A DNA stretch of 64,000 nt from Pseudomarimonas salicorniae (lineage in GTDB: Bacteria > Pseudomonadota > Gammaproteobacteria > Xanthomonadales > Xanthomonadaceae), in contig NZ_JALNMH010000001.1 in NCBI RefSeq assembly GCF_023156535.1, forward strand, positions 550,914-614,913, in the 5' to 3' direction. This document shows positions 24,574 to 32,310 of the stretch, piece by piece (position 1 is the stretch's first letter; every line of letters starts with the position of its first letter). The position numbers were made by a program, and so were the translations under genes. A model generated the notes under the pieces. That model saw only the letters and a program-made list of their open reading frames with translations. It had not been told where the DNA came from and ran no database searches.

Positions 24574-25869
24574 TCAGTGTTCATGAGCGCCGCCCAGCCG
24601 TTCCAGGCCGGCGCGAAGCGCCGCCTCCGAGTCGAGCAGGAACTGCGCGGACACGACCACCTGCTGGCCCTCCTCGAGGCCGTGCAGGATTTGGGTGTAG
24701 CCCTCGGCCCGTAGTCCGGCGTGCACGGCACGTGGCGTGAACCGGCCCTGTCCCTGGTCGAGGATCACCCGATCGCCGTCGGCGCTGCGGATCACCGCCT
24801 CGCTGGGCACCGCGAGCACGGCCTCGGCCGGCTCCCCGCGCAGCTCTGCCAGCATCAGCTGGCCCAGACGCAGCGTGCCGCGCCGGTTGGGGACGGGCAC
24901 CCGCATCTGCAGCGTGCGCGCGACGGGATCGAGACCCGGATAGATGTAGCTGACCTGCCCGCGCCAGACGCGATCCGGCACCCCGACAAGGCGCAGCGAA
25001 GCGTAGAGGGGACCATCGCCAAGGCGTTCCAGCTCTTCCGGGAATACGTCGACGCGTACCCATACGGCATCGAGGTTGGCGATCTCCAGCATCACCGTCG
25101 ACGGCGTGACATACATGCCGTGGCGCACGTCAAGCCGGGTGACCACGCCATCCGACGGCGCGCGCACCGGGACCCTGAGCTCGGAACTGCCGCGCTGGGC
25201 CAGCGCATCGATGAAGCTGTCGTCCACCCCGAGCACGCGCAGCCGCGTCGCCGCTGCGCGCTGCGCGCGCGACCCGGCGCCGCCGGTGCGCAGGGCGATC
25301 AGGTAGTCCTCCTGTGCGGCGACCAGGTCGGGGGCGTACAGCGCCATCAGCACCTGTCCCGCACGCACCGGCTCGCCCTCGGCGTGCACGTGCAGGGCCT
25401 CGATCCATCCGGCGACCCGGGTATGGACGTGGCGAATGCGGTCCTGGTCGACCATCACCTCGGCCGGCGCGCGCACCCGGGCGCTCAATACCCGGCGTTC
25501 CACCGGAGCGCTGCGCATGCCCAGCGCCTGCTGCAGGCTGCCGTCCACCTCGACGCTGACCGCCTCGACGCGCGGGCCGGCAGCGCGCGCTACCAGATCC
25601 ATGCCGCAGATGGGACAGCTGCCCGGCGTCTGGCTGCGGATCTGCGGGTGCATCGGGCAGACGAAGATACTGGCCTGGCCAGGCAGTGTGACGGCGTCGG
25701 CGCCATCCGCATGATGTGCATGGCCGGCGTGGGGATCATCGTTCGCCGCCGACACCGGCGGTGAGCCATCAGCGGCGCTCGCGCGGCCTTCGGACGCGAC
25801 CTGCAGCGCAAGGCCGATGGCGGCCACGGCGCACAACGCGGCGATCAGCCGCGGAAACGAAATGTTCAT
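24574..25869 (-). CDS. cusB: RND periplasmic adaptor (CusB family) with N-terminal metal-binding domain
   Basis: A 431-residue adaptor. Signal peptide (1-30, ending LQVASEG), a His-rich stretch (DDPHAGHAHHADGAD, ~45-60), a heavy-metal-binding domain with FVCPMHP and SCPICGMDLV (Cys/His/Met ligands, ~70-95), then the membrane-fusion body with lipoyl-like halves, a helical hairpin (~160-215) and beta-barrel (LDVRHGMYV, IANLDAVWV). It links CusA to an outer-membrane channel and passes metal to the pump. The C-terminus ends in GGAHEH, another possible metal site. It follows the small Cys/His-rich gene by 38 bp. Confidence 0.93.
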   Translation of the reverse strand: MNISFPRLIAALCAVAAIGLALQVASEGRASAADGSPPVSAANDDPHAGHAHHADGADAVTLPGQASIFVCPMHPQIRSQTPGSCPICGMDLVARAAGPRVEAVSVEVDGSLQQALGMRSAPVERRVLSARVRAPAEVMVDQDRIRHVHTRVAGWIEALHVHAEGEPVRAGQVLMALYAPDLVAAQEDYLIALRTGGAGSRAQRAAATRLRVLGVDDSFIDALAQRGSSELRVPVRAPSDGVVTRLDVRHGMYVTPSTVMLEIANLDAVWVRVDVFPEELERLGDGPLYASLRLVGVPDRVWRGQVSYIYPGLDPVARTLQMRVPVPNRRGTLRLGQLMLAELRGEPAEAVLAVPSEAVIRSADGDRVILDQGQGRFTPRAVHAGLRAEGYTQILHGLEEGQQVVVSAQFLLDSEAALRAGLERLGGAHEH

Positions 25870-25907
25870 GGGGGACTCCCGGCAGGCGCCGGGTCAGCCC
25901 CGGCAGG

Positions 25908-26276
25908 TCAGGCGGTGGGCTGGCGCAAGACGCTGATCGGAGGGCGCAGAGCGGGGCCGGGAGCCGGCTGACCGACTGACTGCGGCGGAGCGTCGGACGC
26001 GCCGATCGGCGATGCCGCGATGGCCACACGCATCTCGGACGAGCGGGCCGCGCTGGTTACACAGTGCATGCAGCTGCAGCCCTCCGCTTCCGGGTCGACG
26101 CCGTCATCGGCGGCCGCTGCGGGGTCGGAGGCGGGATGCTCGTCGTGGCAGCCGCCGTGTTCCGTCGGACTGCCACTCTCGGCCGCGCTCGCATCGCCCG
26201 ATCCTGGCACGCAGCATCCCGCCCAGCTTCCTGGGGAGAGGCTGAGTGAGAGCAGCAGGATGAGCAGGGTGCGCAT
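25908..26276 (-). CDS. Small exported Cys/His-rich protein (CopL-like)
   Basis: A 122-residue protein with a signal peptide (MRTLLILLLSLSLSPGSWA) and a Cys/His-rich middle: GCCVPG, HGGCHDEH and EGCSCMHC, followed by a low-complexity tail ending LRPPISVLRQPTA. It is the first gene of the cus operon, 38 bp before cusB. Small proteins with this layout in xanthomonad copper loci are known as CopL, with a metal-binding or regulatory role; the tail LRPPI fits. The ATG at 26276 sits directly before the signal peptide; the frame extends to 26390 but without signal sequence. I infer copper or silver binding in the periplasm. Confidence 0.7.
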   Translation of the reverse strand: MRTLLILLLSLSLSPGSWAGCCVPGSGDASAAESGSPTEHGGCHDEHPASDPAAAADDGVDPEAEGCSCMHCVTSAARSSEMRVAIAASPIGASDAPPQSVGQPAPGPALRPPISVLRQPTA

Positions 26277-26431
26277 GGGCTCCAAGCATACCGCTCGCCC
26301 GCAGCAATGGCGCGTGAGTCCATGGCGTCGGGCCCCGGCGCGCGTCCGACGGAACCCGCCACAGGATGGCGATATCGGGGAGGGGCGCAAGACGCCGCAA
26401 TGGTCGCGCGCAGCTCAGACCCTCCGCGGTG

Positions 26432-27454
26432 TCAGTCGCCGAACAGTCCCTTCGGATACTCAGGCTTCTGCTCCCGCGAGAGCAGCATCTGCAGGCCTTC
26501 CCGGGGCGTGAGGTCGCCGTGCAGCACGCGGGCCACCAAGGCGCAGATCGGCAGATCGAGATCATGTCGCGTCGCCAGACGCATCACCTCATCCGCGGTC
26601 TGGATCGCCTCGACCACCTGGCCGATGGCCTTGACCGCCTCCTGGATGCCCTGGCCGCGGCCAAGGGCAAGGCCTAGACGGCGGTTGCGCGAGAGGTCGC
26701 CGGTGCAGGTCAGGACCAGGTCGCCCAGACCGGCGAGGCCCATCAGGGTTTCGGCGCGGCCGCCCAGGGCCTGGTTCAGGCGCAGCATCTCGTTCAGTCC
26801 GCGGGTGATCAGGCCGGCGCGGGCGTTGAGTCCGAGCTCCATGCCATCGGCGATGCCGGTGGCGACGGCGAGGACATTCTTCATCGCGCCCCCCAGCTCG
26901 GCGCCGAGCATGTCGCCGCCGGTGTAGACGCGGAAGGTCGGCCCGTGAAGGGCCTCGGCCACGCGCTGGGCGAAGGCCGCGTCTTCGGAGTGCACGGTGA
27001 CCGCGGTCGGCAGGCCGGCGGTGACCTCGCGGGCGAAGGACGGACCGGTCACGACCGCCTTGGCCGCATCGGCGCCGATGAACTCCTCGGCCACCTCGTG
27101 CAGGAAGCGACCCGAACCGAGCTCGAAGCCCTTGGTGGCCCAGGCAAGCCCGGTGTCCGCGCGGCGCAGCGGCGCCAGCTCGCGGAGAATCTGCGGGAAG
27201 GCGTGGCTCGGCACCACGACCAGAAGCAGGTCGGCATCGGCCGCCGCTTCGGCGAGATCATCGGTGAAACCCAGGCCCTCGGGCAGGTCGAGGTCGGGCA
27301 GGTAGCGCAGGTTGCGGCGTGCTTCGCGCATCGCCGCCACCTGTTCGCCATCACGTCCCCACAGGAGGGTGGCGTGACCGTTGCGCGCAGCCTGTGCGGC
27401 CAGCGCCGTGCCCCAGGAGCCGGCGCCGAACACGCCCACCCTCAGGGCACTCAT
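26432..27454 (-). CDS. gpsA: Glycerol-3-phosphate dehydrogenase [NAD(P)+]
   Basis: A 340-residue cytosolic enzyme that reduces dihydroxyacetone phosphate to sn-glycerol-3-phosphate for phospholipid synthesis. The N-terminal dinucleotide site is [14 protein letters not shown]; the catalytic Lys region is [18 protein letters not shown], and the C-terminal domain is complete. It follows secB by eight bp in the same direction, the order known from many gammaproteobacteria (secB-gpsA). Confidence 0.97.
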   Translation of the reverse strand: MSALRVGVFGAGSWGTALAAQAARNGHATLLWGRDGEQVAAMREARRNLRYLPDLDLPEGLGFTDDLAEAAADADLLLVVVPSHAFPQILRELAPLRRADTGLAWATKGFELGSGRFLHEVAEEFIGADAAKAVVTGPSFAREVTAGLPTAVTVHSEDAAFAQRVAEALHGPTFRVYTGGDMLGAELGGAMKNVLAVATGIADGMELGLNARAGLITRGLNEMLRLNQALGGRAETLMGLAGLGDLVLTCTGDLSRNRRLGLALGRGQGIQEAVKAIGQVVEAIQTADEVMRLATRHDLDLPICALVARVLHGDLTPREGLQMLLSREQKPEYPKGLFGD

Positions 27455-27462
27455 GCGACGGC

Positions 27463-27978
27463 TCAGGCGTTGCCGGCCGGCTGATCGCTGGCGGCGTTCT
27501 GGCCTTCCGCCTGCTGGGCGGCGCGACGGCGCAGCTGCTCGGCGTAGATCTGCTCGAAGTTGATCGGCTGCAGCAGGTAGGGCGGGAAGCCGCCGTTCTG
27601 GATCAGCTCGGAGATCGCCTGGCGCGCGTACGGGAACAGCACGTTCGGGCAGTAGGTCGAGAGGATGGCCTCAAGGTTGCGCTGCTCGAAGCCGGCGATG
27701 CCGAAGATGCCGGCCTGCTGGACCTCGGCGAGGTAGGCGGTCTTCTCACCCAGGGTGCAGGTCAGGGTGATGGTCAGGACGACCTCGTAGACGTTCTCGG
27801 CCAGGGTGCCGACCTTCTGCGCCATGTTGAGCTGCAGATTGGTCTGGCCCTCTTCCTGGAAGATCTGCGGAGCGCCCGGCGCCTCGAAGGACACGTCCTT
27901 GGTGTACAGCTTCTGCAGGACGATCTGTGCCTGGGGCTGGCCCTGCGGCGCGGCGCCGTTGGCGGCGGAATCGGTCAT
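27463..27978 (-). CDS. secB: Protein-export chaperone SecB
   Basis: A 171-residue SecB, slightly longer than the usual ~155 because of an acidic/Ala-rich C-terminal tail. It keeps precursor proteins unfolded and delivers them to SecA. Clear family stretches: [59 protein letters not shown] and [18 protein letters not shown]. It lies between the rhodanese gene and gpsA on the same strand; the glutaredoxin gene grxC that often sits between rhodanese and secB is absent. Confidence 0.97.
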   Translation of the reverse strand: MTDSAANGAAPQGQPQAQIVLQKLYTKDVSFEAPGAPQIFQEEGQTNLQLNMAQKVGTLAENVYEVVLTITLTCTLGEKTAYLAEVQQAGIFGIAGFEQRNLEAILSTYCPNVLFPYARQAISELIQNGGFPPYLLQPINFEQIYAEQLRRRAAQQAEGQNAASDQPAGNA

Positions 27979-28101
27979 CGGGGGTCTCCGGATTGTTATG
28001 GATGGGGGTCGGGACAGAAGCGGGATTATCCCACGTGAAGGCGGGTGCTGCAGAAAACAAGTGCCTGGCCGCCGCGCGAGCGCGGCCGGCGGCCGGGTCG
28101 A

Positions 28102-28539
28102 TCAGGCCTTGCCGCGCGCCAGCGGCAGGTCGGCCTGCTGCCAGGCTGCCACGCCCCCTTCCAGGAGGTGGACGCGGGTGAAGCCGGCCTTGACCAGCTG
28201 CTTCGCGGCATTGCCGCCCGCTACGCCAGTGCGGCAGACGATGACCACCGGCAGCTCCTTGGACTTGGCCAGCAGCTTGTGACCGGGATCGAACTGGCTC
28301 ATGGCCAGGTGCCTGGAGCCGACGATGTGGCCCTTCTCGAAGTCGTTGTGCGCGCTGACATCGATGACCAGGGCGTCCTCGCGATTGATCAGCCGGGTCA
28401 GCTCGGCCGGGCTGATGCCCTTGTAGCCGCGGGTGAAGCGGGACATCTCGTTGGCCACCAGGGCGATACCGATGCCGACAAAAGCCAGGCTCAGGATCGG
28501 GTGATTGCCGATGAATTCGGGAAGCTGTTCGGAAAGCAT
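28102..28539 (-). CDS. Membrane-anchored rhodanese-domain protein (YibN-like)
   Basis: A 145-residue protein with one N-terminal membrane helix (~14-30, ILSLAFVGIGIALVAN) and a rhodanese domain with active-site Cys102 in VVIVCRTGVAG. Rhodaneses move sulfane sulfur; YibN homologues sit next to secB in E. coli too and have been linked to protein export. The start is the ATG at 28539. Upstream lies the heptamer array at 28573-28730, in what should be its promoter region. Confidence 0.9.
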   Translation of the reverse strand: MLSEQLPEFIGNHPILSLAFVGIGIALVANEMSRFTRGYKGISPAELTRLINREDALVIDVSAHNDFEKGHIVGSRHLAMSQFDPGHKLLAKSKELPVVIVCRTGVAGGNAAKQLVKAGFTRVHLLEGGVAAWQQADLPLARGKA

Positions 28540-28572
28540 TCTGGGTGTCGTCGCAACTTGTTGTGTGGGTTA

Positions 28573-28730
28573 GGGCTCAGGGCCTGGGGCCTAGGGCCTA
28601 GGGCTCAGGGCCTAGGGCTCAGCAAAGCAGGTTGACGCAAGGATGTGGCTTTGATGCTCTTACCTGAGCCCTGAGCCCTGAGCCCTGAGCCCTGAGCCCT
28701 GAGCCCTGAGCCCTGAGCCCTGAGCCCTGA
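28573..28730. repeat. Two complementary heptamer arrays (inverted minisatellite)
   Basis: Left array 28573-28621: seven head-to-tail 7-bp units of GGGCTCA or its variants GGGCCTA/GGGCCTG. After a 42-bp unique spacer, the right array 28664-28726 holds nine perfect CTGAGCC units plus a partial one (to 28730). The right unit is the reverse complement of the GGGCTCA phase, so the two arrays can pair into a stem of roughly 45 bp. It lies between the stop of speE and the start of the rhodanese gene, both leftward. The perfect right array looks recently expanded; the left one has drifted. Confidence 0.9.
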
Positions 28731-28783
28731 TCGGGCGCAGCGAGGGCGAGCCGCGCAGCGGCCGAACCCGGGCCCTGGAAAAC

Positions 28784-29638
28784 CTACTCGCCCAGCGCCT
28801 CGCGCATGAACTCGGGCAGTACCAGGGCCGCCTTGTGGATGTCGGCGCTGTAGTACTGGGTCGCAAACGACTTGCTGTGTGCGCCGCGCTCGCGGAAGCC
28901 GGAGAGGTCGGCGCCCTTGCGTGCCATGGTGCAGCTCCACCAGCCGGTCGGGTAGGCCGGCTGGGGGAAGGGCAGGGTGCGCACCGCGGCGAAGCCGACC
29001 TGGCGCATCAGCTGGCGCATCGACTTGATCAGCGGCAGCTGGGTCAGCGGCGGCTCGCTCTGCTGGACCAGGATGCCGCCCTGGCGCAGGGCCTTGAAGC
29101 AGGTCTGGTAGAAGGCCTCGTTGAACAGCCCCTCGGCCGGGCCGACCGGGTCGGTCGAGTCGACGATGATCACGTCGATGCTCTCCGGCGCGGCGTTCTT
29201 CATGTAGGCGATGCCGTCATCGAACAGCAGCTGGGCGCGGGCGTCGCCATTGGCCTCGCAGAGCTCCGGGAAATACTGCTCGGCGACCCGGGTCACCCGC
29301 TCGTCGATCTCGACCTGGACGGCCTGCTCGACCTCGCGATGGCGCAGCACCTCGCGCAGGGTGCCGCAGTCGCCGCCGCCGATGATCACCACGCGCTTGG
29401 GATTGCTGTGGGTAAACAGCGCCGGGTGCGACATCATCTCGTGATACAGGAAATTGTCGCGGCTGGTCAGCATGATGCAGCCGTCCAGCACCATCAGGTT
29501 GCCCCAATCGGTGGTCTCGTAGATCTCGATCTTCTGGAACCGGGACTGTTCCTCGTGAAGCTTCTTCTTCACCCGGAAGCCGATCGCCGAGCCGGAGTAG
29601 CCGACTTCTTCGGTGTACCAGGACGGGGAGCTGCTCAT
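28784..29638 (-). CDS. speE: Spermidine synthase (polyamine aminopropyltransferase)
   Basis: A 284-residue cytosolic enzyme that moves an aminopropyl group from decarboxylated S-adenosylmethionine to putrescine. Visible motifs: YQKIEIYET-like start FQKIEIYETTDWGNLMVLDG, the dcSAM site VVIIGGGDCGTLREVL (GGGDCG where GGGDGG is commonest), and VDSTDPVGPAEGLF. It is divergent from speA, so both steps of polyamine synthesis from arginine are side by side (agmatinase/speB is not in the window). Confidence 0.95.
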   Translation of the reverse strand: MSSSPSWYTEEVGYSGSAIGFRVKKKLHEEQSRFQKIEIYETTDWGNLMVLDGCIMLTSRDNFLYHEMMSHPALFTHSNPKRVVIIGGGDCGTLREVLRHREVEQAVQVEIDERVTRVAEQYFPELCEANGDARAQLLFDDGIAYMKNAAPESIDVIIVDSTDPVGPAEGLFNEAFYQTCFKALRQGGILVQQSEPPLTQLPLIKSMRQLMRQVGFAAVRTLPFPQPAYPTGWWSCTMARKGADLSGFRERGAHSKSFATQYYSADIHKAALVLPEFMREALGE

Positions 29639-29806
29639 GACGTGGCGACCGGGGGAAGCTCAAGGGGGCGGCGATTGTACCCGAAGGGCGCGCTCGGCAC
29701 CGTCGCGGCTCTCGTGTCCGGATCATGACAGGATGAGACGCGCGACGACGGGAAGCCGGGCGGACGACTGGGTACACTACGCGCCCTTCCGGCCTGGAGC
29801 CCGCCC

Positions 29807-31693
29807 GTGAGCGATTGGAGCGTGCAACGCGCCCGCCGCACCTACTCCGTCCCCTACTGGGGCGAAGGCTACTTCGACATCGACGACCGCGGTCGCGCGC
29901 TGGCCTGTCCGCGCGGCGCCGAGGGGCCCTCGATCGTCATCGACGAAGTGGTCTCCGCCGCCCGCGAGCAGGGCTTGCGCCTGCCCTTGCTGCTGCGCTT
30001 CTCGGACATCCTGGGGGATCGCCTCAAGCGCCTGCAGGCGGCCTTCGCCCAGGCCATGCGCGACTGCGGCTATGGCGGCGGCTACACCGCCATCTACCCG
30101 ATCAAGGTCAACCAGCATTTCGGCGTCGCCGGCGAACTGGCCGCGGCCGGCCGCGCTTCCGACTTCGGCCTCGAAGCGGGCTCCAAGCCCGAGCTGATGG
30201 CGGTGCTGGCGCTGTCCCGGCCGGGCGGCGTGATCATCTGCAACGGCTACAAGGACCGCGAGTACATCCGCCTTGCGCTCATCGGCCGCAAGCTGGGCCT
30301 CGAGACCTTCATCGTCATCGAGAAGGCCTCGGAGCTGGAGACGGTCATCGAGGAGGCCGCCGCGCTGGGCGTCAAGCCCGGGCTCGGCGTGCGCATGCGC
30401 CTGGCCACCCTCGGCGCCGGCAAGTGGCAGAACAGCGGCGGCGACAAGGCCAAGTTCGGTCTCTCGCCGCGCCAGCTGCTCGACCTGATCGAGCGCCTGC
30501 GCGCCGGCGGCCTGTCCGACTGCCTGCAGCTGCTGCATTTCCACATGGGCTCGCAGATCAGCAATGTGCGCGACATCGCCTCCGGCATGCGCGAGGCGAC
30601 CCGCTACCTGGTCGAGGTCACCCGACTGGGCTGCCCGATCCGCTACATGGACGTCGGCGGTGGGCTTGGCGTCGACTACGAGGGCACCCGCTCGCGCGGC
30701 TACTGCTCGACCAACTACGGCCTCGACCAGTACGCCCACACCATCGTCCAGCCGCTGGCCGATGCCTGCGCCGAGCACGGTATCCCGGCGCCGCGTGTGC
30801 TGACCGAGTCGGGCCGCGCCCTGACCGCTCACCACGCGGTGCTGATCGCCAACGTGTCCGAGGTCGAGTTCGCGCCCCGCGGCGGTCTGCCGCCGGTGGG
30901 CGAGGGCGAGTCGGCCGCGCTGCGCCACCTGCGCGAGCTGCACGCGGCGCTCGACGAGCGCTCGGCGGTGGAGCTGTTCCACGATGCCCAGCATTACCTG
31001 GCCGAGGGCCAGTCGGCCTATGCGCTCGGCCAGCTCGACCTCGCCGAGCGGGCGCGCATCGACGACGTCTTCTACGCCATCGCCCACGGCGTGCGCACGC
31101 GGCTCAGCGCCGAGGAGAAGAGCCACCGGCCGCTGATCGACGAGCTCGACGAGCGCCTGGTCGACAAGTACTTCGTCAACTTCTCGGTGTTCGAATCGGT
31201 GCCCGACGTCTGGGCCATCGACCAGGTGTTCCCGATCATGCCGATCCACCGGCTCGACGAGCAGCCGGATCGTCGCGGCATCATCGCCGACCTGACCTGC
31301 GACTCCGACGGCCAGATCGACACCTACGTCGACAACGGCGAGCTGGACAGCGCCCTGCCGCTGCATGCGCCGGATGCCTCCGGCTACCGCCTCGGCTTCT
31401 TCATGGTCGGTGCCTATCAGGACACCCTCGGCGACATCCACAACCTGTTCGGCGATACCTCGGCGGTGAATGTCAGCCTGACCGGCGACGGCTACGCCCT
31501 GACCCGCTCGCGCCGCGGCGACACCTCGGACGTGATGCTCGACTACGTCGGCTACGACCTCGGCCAGTTGCGCGCCGCCTATCGCGAGAAGGTCGAGGCG
31601 GCCGCACTGGCCGAGGACGAGTCCGCGCGCCTGCTGCAGGCGCTAGAGGTCGGCCTCACCGGTTACACCTACCTGGCCGACGGACCCGGGTGA
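29807..31693 (+). CDS. speA: Biosynthetic arginine decarboxylase
   Basis: A 628-residue PLP enzyme (fold III) that converts arginine to agmatine, the first step to putrescine. PLP Lys lies in IYPIKVNQH (~residue 96-104); GLEAGSKPELM, HFHMGSQISN, YMDVGGGLGVDYEG and the late CDSDGQIDTYV motif are typical of SpeA. The start is the GTG at 29807 with TGGAG eight nt before it. A TACACT at 29773-29778 may be the -10 box. Its stop overlaps the GTG of the next gene, so the two are translationally coupled. Confidence 0.96.
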   Translation: MSDWSVQRARRTYSVPYWGEGYFDIDDRGRALACPRGAEGPSIVIDEVVSAAREQGLRLPLLLRFSDILGDRLKRLQAAFAQAMRDCGYGGGYTAIYPIKVNQHFGVAGELAAAGRASDFGLEAGSKPELMAVLALSRPGGVIICNGYKDREYIRLALIGRKLGLETFIVIEKASELETVIEEAAALGVKPGLGVRMRLATLGAGKWQNSGGDKAKFGLSPRQLLDLIERLRAGGLSDCLQLLHFHMGSQISNVRDIASGMREATRYLVEVTRLGCPIRYMDVGGGLGVDYEGTRSRGYCSTNYGLDQYAHTIVQPLADACAEHGIPAPRVLTESGRALTAHHAVLIANVSEVEFAPRGGLPPVGEGESAALRHLRELHAALDERSAVELFHDAQHYLAEGQSAYALGQLDLAERARIDDVFYAIAHGVRTRLSAEEKSHRPLIDELDERLVDKYFVNFSVFESVPDVWAIDQVFPIMPIHRLDEQPDRRGIIADLTCDSDGQIDTYVDNGELDSALPLHAPDASGYRLGFFMVGAYQDTLGDIHNLFGDTSAVNVSLTGDGYALTRSRRGDTSDVMLDYVGYDLGQLRAAYREKVEAAALAEDESARLLQALEVGLTGYTYLADGPG

Positions 31694-32166
31694 CCGACGC
31701 GCCTGCCGGCCGCCAGGAACAGCGCCTGCGGGCGCGCTTCCGCTGGGCGGCCGGCTGGCTGCTGCTGCACGCCGGCGCCCACCTGCCGGCCCACTGGCGG
31801 CTGTTCCTGCACGCCGACGGCCCGCCCGAGGCGCAGCGCGGGATGGTCGAGGCGCTGCGCGAGATCCCGGTGCGCGGGCCGCTTGAGACCAGCCTGTGGG
31901 AGGTGATCGGCGCCTTCAGCCTGGTCTACGCCGTGTTGCTGGCCCTGCTCGGCGCCAGCGGCTGGATCCTTGCCCGCGAGGCACCGTCCGCTGCACTGCG
32001 CCGGCACGCCTGGCGCCACGCCTGGCTGCTCGGCGCTGCTGCCCTGTTGCTTGGCCTGATCCATCCGCTGCCGCAGCCGCTGCTGGCGGTGGGGGGAGGC
32101 GGCCTGCTCTTCCTGTGGGCAGCGCTGACCCGCCACGACCGCAGCGGCCATGCCCTGCATGGTTGA
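31690..32166 (+). CDS. Small membrane protein coupled to speA, function unknown
   Basis: A 158-residue protein starting with GTG at 31690, overlapping the speA stop (GTGA). It has four predicted membrane helices: ~17-33, ~75-95 (EVIGAFSLVYAVLLALLGAS), ~112-130 (WLLGAAALLLGLIHPL) and ~133-148. The N-terminus is rich in Arg. No motif of a named family was recognised. Codon use is like that of neighbours. The overlap suggests co-expression with arginine decarboxylase, but no functional link is known to me. Confidence 0.75.
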   Translation: MTDAPAGRQEQRLRARFRWAAGWLLLHAGAHLPAHWRLFLHADGPPEAQRGMVEALREIPVRGPLETSLWEVIGAFSLVYAVLLALLGASGWILAREAPSAALRRHAWRHAWLLGAAALLLGLIHPLPQPLLAVGGGGLLFLWAALTRHDRSGHALHG

Positions 32167-32310
32167 TTGCCGCGTCGCCCGCGCAGCCCGGCTCCCGCGC
32201 GCAGCGCCATTCACCGCCAGGCAGTGGCCGTATGCCCTCTGCACATGCCCGCGGTGAGGGAGCACCGCGTACACTCGTCTTCGGCCCTTCACTCATCTGG
32301 AGCTCGACGC

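Noticed and set aside
28573..28730. CRISPR array
   Set aside because: Repeat units are 7 bp and contiguous, with no spacers between units; it is a minisatellite.
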